From Campylorhamphus procurvoides (lineage: Eukaryota > Chordata > Aves > Passeriformes > Dendrocolaptidae), in the NCBI GenBank assembly GCA_013396655.1, contig WBMV01006433.1, positions 475,311 to 539,310 of the forward strand: DNA of 64,000 nucleotides. Direction: 5' to 3'. Below the pieces are notes generated by a model that saw nothing but the letters and a program-made list of their open reading frames with translations, was not told the DNA's origin and searched no databases. Shown here piece after piece: positions 39,501 to 54,500 of the stretch; the first letter of the stretch is position 1, and each line of letters begins with the position of its first letter. A program made the position numbers and the translations under genes.

Positions 39501-42500
39501 ATCTTAAGAATATTCTCTTGTAGGTAGAGCTGGTCATTTCTATGTCCTGAAGTGACTGAGACTGCAGACTGAGCTTCATTCCCACCTTCTGTGGTCCTGT
39601 ACATCAGTTAAGAGGTTGCCATGTGGTTCAGTGTGATCTGAAAGACGGCATGAGGTTTGTGCTGTCTGATAAATTTCTGGCTGACATCCTGACATCTTTT
39701 AACGTTTGGATTTGGAGTTTGATAACTTTGGTTTTGGCTGACTGAGTGTTCCCTATATGTAAGTCTTTGCGGAGTACCGCAAAGAGAGGAGCACACCTGG
39801 TCTTCTATTAAAATAATGGGGTTATCTGCAAACTGGAATAAATATAGCAAGAATGAGCTGTTAAATATCCTGCCAGAGGAGGAGAGGGGGTTGCACAAGG
39901 ATGCCAGCTTTCCTGATATTCTGACTGGTTGATTCCATTAGAACAAGCCTCTATTGAAAGAGGTAAAAATCTTGCCAAAGGAGTGCAGGGTTCCCCAAGT
40001 GGTCCTGTAACCTGTGGAGTACAGCCATTATTGATGGGGAGGACACCGGAATGAGAGAGGAGATCAGCTCTGAATCACCCTCTTCAAAAGTCTCCCTCTC
40101 AATCAATTTTTCATGAGAGCATAGAAAGACTAGTATTCCTGGCTACAGCCAGTCCTCTGTGAATATCCTCCCACCCTGTGTACTTAAAATGCAGTTTTCA
40201 GTGTTCGTTTAGTGCCATGATTGGTTTAAGCACTTGAAGAATGGGAGTAGGGTTTATTACTTTCATATGTGTATCCACTTGCTGTCTTTTGAGGGAGAGC
40301 AGGGTTTGACTAGAGTAGAGCTCTCATAACATTTCTCAAGCCCAAGAATAACTTGTTAAGTTTGCTTTTGTTTTGGATACCTCTGGATGCTTGTGAAACT
40401 TAATTGACTGAAATGATGGTGAGGGTATTTTTATTTTTTTGTTCTTTGAAGGCAGAAAGGGTAGGTGTGGATGTCCAGTACACTCTTTTACTTAGCATAT
40501 GCCACTTGGCTGGGGGGAGAAGCTTGACCCCATTTTCACACATTCCCCCCCACCTTGTTTGCTTAACCTGCCTGTTAACCTTGTCTTACCAAAGGCAAGT
40601 CTTGCCCTCCAGGGCAAAGACCTTCCCTTGCTACTGTTCTTGTAAAACACCTGGCATAATGGGGCCACTTTCTGAATGTCACCAGGATGAAAACACCACT
40701 GGCTTTCTCAAACAGTGATGCTGTGGAAGGACTCCCTGTGGCTGAGGAGCAGAGACTGGACTGGGATGGCAGCTCTCCTGACTGAGCTCTCCAGCCTGAG
40801 CTTATGTAATGGAAAATGGCATGAGTCCCTGCCGGGCTGAGCTGGAATGTGGGAATTGTAATGGCCTGTGGAGGTCTGCAGCTCGTTTGAACAGACTGAA
40901 AACACTGGAGATTCATAAAACTTATGAGTCAGAAAGTTTACAACTTTCTTTCCTTACGGCAAGGGAAAAATCTATACTGCAGCTTTTAGATAAACAGTTT
41001 AATGTTGGATGAGAAAGTACTGTAAAGGCACAGCATTAAGATCCTCTGAGGCAAAGTAAATGTAAAAGGGGCTTGTATATTTTATCTTTGCTATAGTGTT
41101 GTTTGATTTTTTAATTTATTTTTTTAGTGTGATTTTCTGCCATGTTACTTTACCTGCCTGGCACTAATCAATATTCACAGTAACAAATTCTAAATTGCTT
41201 TTAGGAGAAAAGGAAAAAAAACAGAAAGTTAAATATTAGTTACTCCACTGCATACCTTTGGTGAGGCTTACTTAAAATTATAGGTTCTAAATATTATGTT
41301 TTAGAGGCAGTTTCAAAATTTCCTGCTTTTTTATTCTTCTCCTCCTTTAAAAAGGAAAATTAAATGGAAAAAAATAGCAATATTCCTTAAAAAATGTAAT
41401 ATTGATTAGTTTGTGGTTATATAAAATTATGAATAATTAGTGCCCTTAATGAAGAAGCAAATTCTGGATTTAACAAAGGTGGAATCATCTGTTAAATCTA
41501 CAAGCTTCAATGTCTCTTTGCAATACTGTCCTAGTCTGTTTTTTTGATTCATCACTTGGGTCTTAGATCTTTTCCACTCCCTGCTTTAAAATAATTGTGT
41601 TTGATGCTGAATTGTCATTGATGTACTGTCAGATGATCAGGTCTTGTGGGAAAAGGAGTGAAGTAGCTTCTAGTCTGTTTGCAAGAATTCATTGAAGAAA
41701 ACCAATTTCTCTCTTTAGCTTTTCCAGAATAGTCAGAACCCAAAGCAGGGGATAAAGGAGCAGTATATGATTTCAGTGGCTCTTAACAGAGCAAACTTTG
41801 GCATTTTTCTTATCAGTGTGCATTGTCTATGATCTTTTCCAGCAGACTCCATGACCTGGGAAAAACAGACCCATTCACTGTCTCTTACATCTCCATCAGG
41901 AGCACAAGAGAATCTTTCTGTGCATTCTGCACAGGGCACATGGAGCTGCAGGGCCAGCTGGGTGCTCAGGGATGTTGCACTGAACACTTCAGAGGCTTTT
42001 CTTAGCCTGAAGTTTTAGGGAAGCCAAGCTCTTAGGATTTGCCATGTTGTCTGTCTCTCTCCTATCACCCACAAAAGGTGTTTTAAAAGCTTGTTGCTCA
42101 GCTTCAGTAAGGTTTCACTAAAGCAGTAATTAAAATAAAAAAATAATGGAAGCTCTTGTAAGCAGCATGGAAATAAGCAGAGACTCAAATTAGTGTCTCT
42201 TTCTGAAGAGTGGTTTGGGGTTAGGCTGAGCTGGTAGTGGATTTGCTGGTGTGACCAAGCAGCAGCACAAAAAGGGCCCTTAGGAGCTCAGGATGCACTC
42301 CCAAGGATGGGCACTCGTGGCAGGTGGGATTCTTTGGTTCTGCAGCCCCTCAGATTACTTGGTTGAAAAAGATGTTTGAATAGTGTGAAAGTGGAAAGCT
42401 GCTCTTCTGGTCTTTAGAATTGGTCTCCATTAATTGGAGAAGATGGCAGAGACATTCCCCCTGATTGCACACATTACCTCTTCTCCAGCTGAATCTCTTC

Positions 42501-45500
42501 TCCCCTCTGCCTTAGCTGGGCTGCCAGGCTCTGGATGGCAAGAGCGATGGCTGGGGTTCTCTGTCAAACTCCAGCTGACAGGATCATTGGAAACACATGA
42601 AGTGATGTGAACACTTACTTTCTCACCTTTCTTTAATTCCAAGTTAGGTTTCATGGCTGCATTTACAAAAAAATAGTGTGAAATCCTCACAAAACAAATT
42701 CTTGTAAGCTTGTGTTTAAGTTCTTAACTGTTAGAATTTTTATAAGCACGGAGCTTTCATCTTTGTAGGGGTTGTTCCCATACTTGGACAGTTCTATAGA
42801 AAAAGCAAGTTACACCTAATGGAAAGGTCTCCTACTTCTGCGTTTCCCTTGCAGAGTTGCAGGCACTTCAGCTTTTGCTTTTCAGTTTCACACCCAAACT
42901 TAATCCACCTTATCTCTGAAGTACAGTCAGATCTCTGTTACTTTATGTGCTTTGTCAGGATGCACATACCTGATTAGCAAGGGTAGCTATCTCTAGATGA
43001 CTAAGATAAAACTCCTGGTTCAGATCTCTGCAAACATGTGAGGATGAAAAGGAATTACAGAGTAGGTTGTTTAAATGTTAATTTCATGAGCAACTGTAAA
43101 GAGATATAAAGATTACCTGCTGATTGACTTTTTTTTCCCACTATATGTTAAAAATGTGTGTAAATTGAGACATAGGAGGGATGTATGAGGGAACATCTGT
43201 GCTCTGTTCAACATGCATGCAGGAAATAATTATAACTCTGGGTGAATGAGTGATATCACTGAAACAGGCCTGTTCAATGGCTAATAGAACCATTGGTAAT
43301 TATAAAGAGCTGACAGCCTGGTTACTGTAGTATGTCATGTAAGCACTGGGGAGCTGGTCAGGGTGAACTTTGAAAGCTGATACGAGGAGAAGGTGGCATT
43401 CTCCACTCTTTCCTGCACCCTGCAGAAAAGAAGGGTGTTTGGGAGGTGTGGGGGTCAGGACAGCAAAGGGGATGCTGGGCTGTTGGATGGGCAAAGTGTG
43501 CAGGGTAGCTGGAGATTTTCATGTGCTCAGTGACAGATGATATTTCACTGGACCAGCTATGATATCCTAAAGCCAAAGCTGCATAACCTGGGATTGTGTA
43601 ACAAAGGGATGTGTGTTGATGTGAATGAAGAACAATATTTGCATTTTGAAAACTGATTTTTTTCTAATTGGTTTTTCTACTTAACTTTTTTGCTCTTCCC
43701 TAGACCAAATCAGGAACTACCATGTTTCCTGCTAATTTGTCTTATCTAATTTTGATTGCATCTTTGTGTGGTTTTACTTCTTGTTGAAAGAAATATAAAG
43801 ACAGGGAGGAGGAAGAGAACCATCATGGCTTGAAGTGAACATAAGAAACATCCACCTGTCCTGTTATGATGTCATTTAACTAGAAAGGGTTTTTTTAAGT
43901 ATTGGATAAAACCAATGAAATTACCTACACTTCACAACTTTGTGATAAGTGTTCAAATCAAGACCTTAGGGCTTAACTTTGCAAACCTCCATAGTGGTTT
44001 ACAGAGCTGTAACTGCAGCATGGCAAGTGGGCATGACTGTGGAATGCTCGTGGTCTCTTTCTGCAGAATGTAACAGAAATGAGCTGATGTAAGTGCTTGT
44101 GCTTCTCAGTAGTTACTCCTTTGCATTAATTCAGGATTTGTGCTTAGTGGTAGTTAAACTAAATGCTCAAAAGAATCTGGATGGATTATATTCCCTCAGT
44201 GAAAGGAAACTCATCTCAAATCAGCAATATTTCTCTATCATTTGTTGCCACCTGATCCCACAGTCTGTTCTTCATCTCTTCCTGTGTCTAGCAAAGTGAA
44301 TTTCTTTTAGTTCTATTCATACGAGGATTTATGTAGTGAATCCATAAGAAAGAATAGCTTTCACTGGGAAGTTTTGCTGAAACCTTTTCATCCCTTCTGG
44401 GTTTGTTTTCTGAGTTGGCTGAGAAGGGAACTGAAACTTCTGATACCAGGATTCCCTTAAAGATCATACCTTTATGATCCCAGTTGTAGTTAGGGAGGTG
44501 GTGGAGTCTTGGTCAAAGGAAAGTCTGTAGTCATCCCTTTGCAGAACCATTAGCAACAGGGCAATCAAGTAGTTTACTGGATCTTGCCAGATTTCTGCTG
44601 GTGGCTATGGAGGCTTGTAAGCAAGAAATGCAGGCTTTGCTATAAACTGGGAGGTGTTAGGTTGTCTGTCACAGCAAAACCACTGACAGCTTTTAGCACC
44701 TTCACGTGGTTTTGTAGAAACATCCTGCTGAATGTCAAGAGAGCTGTTTCAGTTCAACTTACAATGCAGAGTACAGAAAGCCTGTAGGGTTCATAGCTAT
44801 TTAAGAGAGAATATTTTGGAGGTATTTGTCAGTCATCTATTTTCAAGACCCAGTTATATTTATCAAATAATTCAGTGAAACTCTATTAATCCAGTAGTTC
44901 TGTTACTGACCTGTAGATTTATTCTGTGCCCCTGCCCCATAATTTCAATGTGTTCTTGCAATTGATTTATTACTCACATGAGACTGGAGTAGTGGTAGGA
45001 GAAAGGGTGTTACTTAGAAACTGGCTCCAGAAGTAAAGTGTATTTTCTCTAATTAAAACAAACTGCACAGTGCTGCCAATGGCCCTATTCCAACTGAGAT
45101 GGGTAAGGATCTTTAAAGAAAAAAATTGCTTTGTTGCAAAGGTCATCTTCAGATCATGGAATTTGAAATAAACCCATTACATCTTTAAGGCTCAACTTTC
45201 TTTTCTGCATTCCCACCCATGGATTAAAGTAATTTTTCAAGTGTTTGAAGTTTATTTTGAAGGCAGTCTGCTTCATTTACAGCAGAAGTGTAGAGGAAAC
45301 CTGAGTGCTCAAAGCACTTTTCTCATAAGATGCTCCTCATGCAGACTGTGCATAGACTTCACTTTGGGGACTCATGGGAGTGTTAGAAAACAGATATTAG
45401 GTATAAATACCTTTCCTTTACACATCTTTAGGTACCAAATTTGTTTTTTAATACATCTCCCTATATATTTAAAAAATAGAGAAATTTTGTAAGTTAGTGC

Positions 45501-48500
45501 AAGCAAATAGTGATGTGTGCAGTTCCTTAGAAGAGAAATTAGTCTTAGAATGCCATGACAGCTCAGTGGTCATACATGTGGATTCCTGTTGTTCCAGACC
45601 CCTGATACTGTTTGTTGCACTTAAAGAAAGTGGTAATTTAATGGGATGTATATACAAGTGTGTTTTGTTACTATGTATTTTGACTGCTTGTGGGTTTTTT
45701 AAAGCAATTTTAAAGAATTATGCTGACCTAGAATGTGTTTTTCGTATTGAGAGTGCCATAAATTGAAGCCAGATTTATTAAAAAGCTACTAACTTTTTCC
45801 TAGCCTGGTCATAGAAGATGGCAGGGAAGATAGCTTAATATTTGAAACACCAATTTCATGCCTTTTCAAATCAGTTCACTGCAGATACTAATAGGTTAAG
45901 GTATATTCAAAGGAAAGGTGGGTTCACTTGGAAGCACAGGTAAATATAGGTAATATAATACCAGACTTCACTGATTTGAGAGTTTTGTGATTGTAATTTG
46001 TGTTGCAAAGATACTGAAGCAACACATTCCTAGGGAAGTGTAAGTAGAAAAGATGAAACATAACTTTGAAAGGATGAATGCCCTAGAGGAAGTGTTGAAG
46101 AATCTTATCTTGAAGCATTTCAATTTGCCTTGACAGAGGCCTGGAATAAAAATAAAATAAAAAATTGCTCCTTACACTTATGATGACAGAGCATTGGTCC
46201 CATCTCTCAGAATCTCAGGTGTTTTGCACATTAGCTTCTTGCTTAATTTCTTGTCCCAGGTTTCACAGAGAAGTAAGACCAATCTGTAGGTAGTTGAGAA
46301 GAAACCTTTATTGTTGAACTTTTCCCATGTAGTCATTTGTGAAGAAAGCACAGACATACAGTCCTTGCTTGTGCAGCTTCTTCGTAAGGACTTCTCTGTT
46401 TCCAGCTGTGTGGGTGAGAGGATCCAGAAATCAGAGCCAACAATGTTCCCAAGAAATAAAGAATAAGCAAATGAAACCAAATATTTGATTTCCCTTTCTT
46501 CCCCACCCTCTCAAAGAACTGCTTAAATTTAATCTGGGAGGCATATACTGCCTATCAATTCAAAGAATGCTTCCTATAACAGAGGGGCAAACATTATCCT
46601 GTAGAGAAGAAAGTCTAGAAGGTGTGCAAGAGAATTATTGTGTGAACTCCTCCTGTTATTCAGTGGACACATTGAACAAGCAGCAGCTGTGCTGCTGGAA
46701 CAGGGAGGTTGTAAAGCAAGGAGGAGGACTCCCAGGTAACAGAATAGAAAATGCCAGAGCCAAACTTTTGCTGCATCCCTAGCTTTGGTCCTTTAATTTG
46801 GAGCTGTCGCTCTGTGAGGGGGCAGTGCCTTAGCTTGTCTGACAAAATGGACATGTTATTTATTTGTTTATTTAACTGAGCAGGAATCAGTATTCATAAA
46901 ATGTTTGCTCTAAAATCTGCTTGCTGAATCTTTTTCTTTTTTTTTTAATTAGATAAAATGGGCTGTTACAGACTTGGCTATTACCTTGGTGTTTCTACAT
47001 TCACTAATGATACAGATTTTAAAATTAAATAGGCATAATACAGGCACTGGTAATGCAAGCCCTGACAAAACAGTACATTATCTTATATGTGAATAATTTT
47101 AATTCAGGTCTTCAAACTGTAATAATAGTGAACATAGCATTTGGCAGATTGAGCACATTAATGCTTCCAATTTCTTGATGACAAAAAGGTGGCTCATTCT
47201 GAACAGGTTATAATTACTCTTCCTTAGGTTAAAACTCTGCTCATATCTAATGTGAGGAAGTAGCTGGAGATTGTCACAATGGTGTGCAACTTTCACCCTC
47301 ATTGCTGACTGTTAAATGGTGAAAACAGTCAAGAAAACCTGTAACATACTGGTTTAAGCAGCTGCCTCGGGTTCTTCTTCGTACTGGTTTATGAAGGTGA
47401 AGTATGAGAATGAGTTGAGCCTGAGGTTTAGTGAGGCTTGGTAAAAGCTAGCTAACTTCTGTGAAAATGTGTCCAAGCACAAGTTCATTGCTGGGGGTTT
47501 CATTGGGGTTTTTTTATAACTGTGGGTAGGGCCAGTTTGACCACAGCTGGTAGCACAGATGTGCGATGCAGTCCTTGTGAATGGGATGGAAGCTGGAAAT
47601 TAGCCAAGCAGGAAAAAGAAATGGAGCTTGAGCTTCATGGTATGTACTTGTGTCTAGAATAGTCTCAGCCTCGCATTTTATTCCCTTCATGCTTCCTAGC
47701 AGCTGTGCCATGCTGATCATGAAACAGCCAAAGAGCAGTTTTGGTGGTACTGGGATTTTAGGTGGATTTAAATGTGTTGCCACTCATTCCACTCTGTTTT
47801 TCCTGAGGTTTAATGCAGTGGCAGGAGATGGTAATGAAGATGTTTGGAGCCATAGTATGGCTAAGGCCTATCAACTGGTGCAGATGAAGAACCAGCAAGC
47901 ATTAAAGGGAGTAGAGACTTCTGGTGTTCTGCTAGGAGAGCCCATGTCTGGGTGAAGTCTTCCCTTGCAGTCCCCACTCAAGGAGGAGAAGCCTTTGCTT
48001 GGTGTGGGTTTGAAAGGTGAAACTTATTCCAGTGTACTGAATGAAATACATTAATTATGGAGTAACATACACAATAGTAATGTAGGATTTTAAAAGCAAA
48101 CATTAGTAAATGCATACTGACACTTGACCAAATTGAGTAAACGTGACTTTTTCATAATGAACTCTCAGTATAAATCTAATACAGAAGGAAGAAGTATTCA
48201 GAAAACAACTTGCTGGGGTGGAGATAGAAAGGTGTGTGTGTTTTTGGTGTGGTGGGTGCTGTGGCTGTTTTTCTGAAGTCTCATTTCCACATTATTAAGG
48301 ATGGGAAGAGGCATCAAAAACTTTGAGGAATGGAGGTAGAGAGAAATTCCAGGCAGAGTGGGAATACATATCCAGGCCTTGGCTGCTGCTGAATGATTCC
48401 ACAGTCATGGTGCCTCTGGAAGAGGCACACATACAGTTTCTCTGTTAAGGCTTTTCTGCTGCCCCTCAGTGCCTCCCTGTCTCCTACAACAAATGCTGCT

Positions 48501-51500
48501 TTCTGAGAACTGGTACGGGCACCAGTGCCTACAACACCACATGTAAACTGAATACTCTTCCTCTCACAGGTGGATTTGCTGAGTTCTCCAACTCTTTTCC
48601 TGGTCTCTGTGAAGGAAAATCCACACTCATCCCTACTTGCATTTCTCAACCTTGCCTACCTGTTTCCAATATTGGCCCAACTAGAATCCTGCCTCATCTC
48701 TATCTTGGGTGTCAACGAGATGCCCTCAACAAGGTGAGCATTCTGGGTGTCATGGGATTTACTTGGATGAGTATATAATCTCCATGTATCTTTATCCATG
48801 CTTCTGACATGCTTTGTTATAGCTATTGAAACAGAAAGTAGATACAGATAATAAGCTGCCTGCATAAGTCGTGGAAAGCCATGTGAGAACTAATGGTCCA
48901 CAGGCCATGTAATTAATCTATATGTCATGTAATATGAAACTTGGTCTTCTTTCTCCTTCATCTCAGAGAAGATGATATGGTACTTTCCCTCAGTAACCTA
49001 TCAGCCAACAGCAAACCATTACAGCAGGTCGAGTACTTTCCTGTGTACAGCTCTGACTGGTTTGTTTTGGCAGGTCTTGGATGTTAACACCATTACATGA
49101 ATGGTTACAGTAAGACAAAGGAAGATTGGCTGTTTTTTAGTATTTCCTTCCAGTGCTGGAAAGAATACCACTTAAATACCATGAATTGTGTAATAAGGGA
49201 CTACTGCAAGGGAATCTTTGTACACCTACTGAAGTGTTCAGACCTGGACAATCAATCAGTGAGGTTTGAAATGAGCTTTTATGGTAGCACTGCACTAAAT
49301 TTATTCTACTGTTTCTGAGTACATGTACATTTAGTAATTTCTGCTTCTAAAGAATAGCCCAGAATATTGTTGTATACTTAAAACAGTCAGCAGAGTCATC
49401 AAATATATCACTTGTAGGATGCTGGACTATCAGATGACTGAAAGAGCTTGTCTCAAATTGCTGTAGGGCTATATTCCTGTGTATATCCACAGATGTTTGC
49501 TTTCATGAGGAGATCAACTTATCCTGCTTCCAGTCTGAATCTTGGGTCCTTTCACAGAGGAATTTTTATTACTTCTGCTGCATGTGCCGTCTTGCCTTCC
49601 GTATTATCTGACAGTCCTATTCATCAGCTGGATCTCCAAGAGTCTTCATAAGCTGGCATTAAGTACATGGATGAGGGAGAGGGAAAGAATGTTTCACCCT
49701 AGCACATTGCCTTAATTATGTGAAGGTTTTTTTGTATGGTTTTGTATCCATGTATGAAGCTTAAGCCGGGAACTGTCCTACACAGTCCTGTAACTGGATC
49801 ACATTCATATACTTTGACCATTATCCTTTTCACTGTTTTCTTCTACTTTCACATCCCAGCCTGGCCATTTATAGATTATTCACACTTATTTTAAGGGGAT
49901 TTCTAACACCCAAGTAATCATGTAGAAGATAATTGTGCTTTAATAGAGAGGACAGAAAGAGAGGGTATTCAGCAGTCATTGCATCTACTTTGTTCTTTAA
50001 AATATTCCTTGTCTTTATTGCCAGGTAGTGAGTCAACAATTCAAACTTGATTCACTTATGATGGATGTCAAAGCAGCGTATTACTTTTCCTGCCAAAAAA
50101 ATAATTTGTGGTCCCCAGACAAAAGACAGCAGGAACTAAGTAATTAAAAGAAAAAAAACATTCTTGCTTTCAGTTTTAGGATATTAGAAAGATGTTGCTA
50201 CGCCATCTGTTTCAGTGTGTGAAGGGCAGGTGGGAGGGAGGGGACAACTTGTTCTCCTCCAGGGCCAGGGATGTGTTACTCTGTTTGGGATGTGACTGGA
50301 ACCCCAGTGCTCTGGCTCCTAAGTAGTCATAATCCCAGGGTGATGAAAGAGGCTGTTCCCTTGTTTGCAGTAAATTGGTGCCTGTCAGGAGTGGAATCCA
50401 AGTGGTAGCAGCAGTCAGGACTTTCATTATAAGGCTGGAGCAGGATAAAACCTCAGCTACTGCTGGTGAACCCTGAGTGTGGCAGCTCAGACCTGAGGGT
50501 GGCTCTCTTGTTCCTTAATCTACAATCTTGATTTTTCAGTGTGCACTGAAGGAAGCCCTGCAGCTACTTCAGAATGAATGTAAGAGCCCCAGGAGTTGGT
50601 TGGATTGGTACTTCTTCACATATTCTTGGGAATGAAAAATCAAAGATTACTGTGTGCCCCTGTAATATGGAGAACCACAAAAAGGACAGCATAGCACCTA
50701 CAGGAAGTTTAGAAAGTTCTTACTTCCTGGTGTCATCCTTGGCAGTCAGTCTTTTGGAAGCTCTCACACTGGCAAATAAAATACCTCTTGGATTTCTTAT
50801 TAATTTTTGGGACAAATACACATCTTATGATTTCAGATCTACTTATTTTTTATCCTTTTCCTCTTACTTTGAACAAAGATGGGAAATGCTTTGTTCTGGG
50901 CATGTCACTCGTTCACTGCACTGAAGTAGATCTTAGTGTAGGTGACCTACCCCACCTCTTCAGTTTCTGTGGTTACCTCTGGAAAATGCAGGATGGCTTC
51001 CATCTTTAATACTGGAAAATATTAATCAGCTGTGGGAACAAATCACAATTTCTACCTCTTAGAATCCACTTGATCTTTTCCCAGATGTTGGCAACTCCCA
51101 GTTTCCTGGGTTTAATTTGTTTCTTGATTTAACTAAAAGTTAGTGGTACCTAAACACTGGCACATTAGAAACACAAATAATGGATCTCTGCTGCTCTTCC
51201 TTCAGCATGCTTTGCTTCTGGAGAAGCTTTTATCCTACACAGGGATATTGGGGAGAGCAAGGAGGATGACTCATACTGCATTGATTGCCTAGAAATATAT
51301 GGGAAGTAAAGAACATTCAAAAGTGGAGGGTCAGAAACAAAAAAATAGGGATAAGTAACAAAGTTCTGTTTCTGCTGGGACAGTTAAGGAACTGGTAAGT
51401 GGTTAAGTTTGCATGCCCTGGTTTAATGGCCTTGCTAGGGATACTTGAGACAAGAAGGCAGCTTTCTGTTAAGATTAAAGTAGCTGCTTTCTATTCAAGT

Positions 51501-54500
51501 CCAGATTTTTGTTTTAAAAACAAATTGCTGAAAAATTCTAGTAAGATTCCCAAAACTATTAAGATGATGTTGTACACCCTGACCTTATTTTTGCCTACAG
51601 ATGCTATCTGTGAGTTCTCATGATTCCTTCCATTCACCAGACATACTGGTTTCTCTTAAATTGTCTCAAGAATATCTGCAAAAAGAACTCTTAATCTGCA
51701 CTACAGTTTCACCTGATGATTTAAAGATGTGATTTTTCATCATATTTTATCAAGATCAGCCTATCTTTTCAGGATCTTTATAAGCTTATCTGTGAGTGTG
51801 TGGCTAGGGAAATGCTTCTCTTGTTGCAGGACAGTCTGTATTCATGAACTTTTAAGAACACTAAAGCTATTTGCCATTAAATACCTCTTTATTTGTTAGT
51901 GTCCTTAAGCAAAACTAGTGATTAATTCAGGGAAGTCTTAGGAGAATTTTTATATTTTTTTACAGATTTCTTTCTAGATGCGTCAATCTGAAAATGTTCA
52001 TATTAATTTTTACAACGTTTCAATGCTAAAAGCTTCAGAAAAGTAACGAAGAGAAAAGTTTGTCTCAGTTTTGGGTCTCAGTGTGATACATTCTGGTTAT
52101 CTGTGTGATGTGGTGGTGGCATTGCAAGAGGGTATTTACTTTTACAGGAGACATTCATTGCTCTTTGTGAAAGAGAGGATGACTCCATTCTGACTTACAC
52201 GGCAGTGACAGTGTCCTTTCTGAGAGTTAGTGTCACAGAAAAAATATCTGTATTGTTGTTATGGGCCTGAATGAGCCTCCTGCTTAACATCTCATGGTTT
52301 GTCCCAGCATTTAAACTGCAAAACTTTCTTCTTTCCTGCTTACATAACTATTCTCTTTCTTTTCTTCCAGACCTGGATTTTTACTTCCTGGAACAAAATA
52401 ACATTTGAGGGTGCTATTAATTTTCAGATTAAACAAGTCATAAAATGTAAATAAGCTTACAAAAGAGCATTTACCTTCTTTTCACAAAGTTGTTAGCATT
52501 AGGATTTCTGGATCTTCCATCGTAATTCACTTCTTCCTCTTGGGTGCCTTACAATGAAGGCACTGTTGTGGTTATTACATTGGAGCTGGTTGCACAGGGA
52601 ATGATTGATGCTTTAGAACAGAAGGAAACATAACTTCTTTCTTTAGCTTTAGTCTGAAAGACAGGCACTAATATTTTGGGGTGGGTTTTTGTCTTGTAGA
52701 TTTCAGACTTGGCATCTGCAGCCTTTTTGTTCCCATTTGAAGAATCAGTTCCACATCAAAACCTTGCAGAACTGTGGAATTGTGCTGGTTGGACTGTGCA
52801 GCCCACCAGGGTTTATGTTTTAAAATATTTTTTCTAAATTCATTATTCCCTGCCCCTCTCTCTTTGCTGTGTTCTGAACAAAAATGCATCATGGTAGTCC
52901 ATTTGTTAATGATGCCTTCATCACCTCCCTTCTTTATACATGAGAATGCTCATGACCTTGTATGTACATACTTCTGTCCTGGCTATTTTAGTTGTTCCTT
53001 CATCACCTTCAAGCAGTGACAACAGGGAGTCAGTGGGTTTGGGGTCAGTATTTCAACTTAGTGATATAAACCAAATAATTATTTAACAGAGATTGATACT
53101 GCAGAGCTTGGGATCCTGGAAGGGGAAAGCTGTGGAGCCCAGAACACTGAGGGAGGCTTGCTGGGGGTCAGGAGCATCCCTTACACATGTAAGATCCTAG
53201 GAGTCTTGCTAGTCCCCTGTGCCAAGAAACCCATTCCCAATACCTTTCCTCTCTGGATAATTCCAAGTATTTCCATATTCACTTACAGCACTCCTGCTTT
53301 TAAACATGTCAGTGTGTGAGAGCTAAATATAGCCAAGAAAGGTGCAACAGCACCAGCTGTGAGAGGCATGTAGGGCTGAAGAAACCTTTTGGTTCTGCTG
53401 GGGAGATGTGCAGGAAGGGAGAGGGGGAAATCAGGGACATGCTGGCATTTGTTGTTGAGAAGCTGAGCTATACTGGGAGCATGACCCAGGTAATTAACAG
53501 GGCAAGAAGCACTGAGGCTGAGAACTTACCTTGGCACATACAGCCCTTGTTTTTCCCTTTTGTTTTTTTTAACCATTGCTGCAAATTATATATCTGATGA
53601 TTTGCTTTTGTGAGGAATTGTTCATCTCCTGTTCCCTGTGATGGTGTGCTTATGACATAATGTATGTCCATTAGTTTAAGATGGCCACACCTTCAACCTC
53701 TGAATGTGCTGATATGAGGGACTTAGGATGAAAGTTTGGAAGAGCTGATCATTTTCCTCCAGGCAACAAAATTCAGCCCACTAGCCGAAATTAATGTAAA
53801 TTGCCATTATTGGCTGAACTTTATGCACTTTCCTCTGCAAATGACCAATGCAGATTTGCTTCTCCCTTGCAGCCTTTTATTCCCACTCAGCATTTAATTG
53901 ATACAAGCCTATAGGGGGGTGTGTGTGTTCATCCCTTCTACACACACCATACCATACATGTGGTGTACCTGCGTGCTCAACATTACATATTATTTAGACT
54001 GCTCTGATTTGAAAAAGATAGAGGGTTCTGGCTCTTCTGCTAAATAAGCATATCCCTGTTTCTCCTCACAAAAAGATGTTTATGCTTGCAGAAAAATATG
54101 CATGTGAGGAAGAAGCAACCATTTAGTTTTGTGACTGTATTTTCCTACTGGTAGATCTCCAGTTGAAATCTGCAGCGTAAGAATTCATTCATGCCACTGT
54201 TCCCATTGATTGACATAAACTTTTTTATATCGCTGCTATAAAAGCAAAAGGATTAAAATCAAATATTTTGCCTCTTTTTAAAAAAAAACTTGGTTTCAGA
54301 TATGAGTTTCTATAGAAATCTGGTGAAAAGCTCCCCAGTGTTTATATTCAGTAGTGTCCAGGCATGTCCAAGGATGTTGCTTACTGCCAAATCCTATATG
54401 AACCATGAAAGTTGGATCAATATTACTCCAATGTTCTAAAATTTCTTTTCCATGACAAGATGCTTACTTGGAGGGGACTGGATGGTTTTTGGTAGAGCCA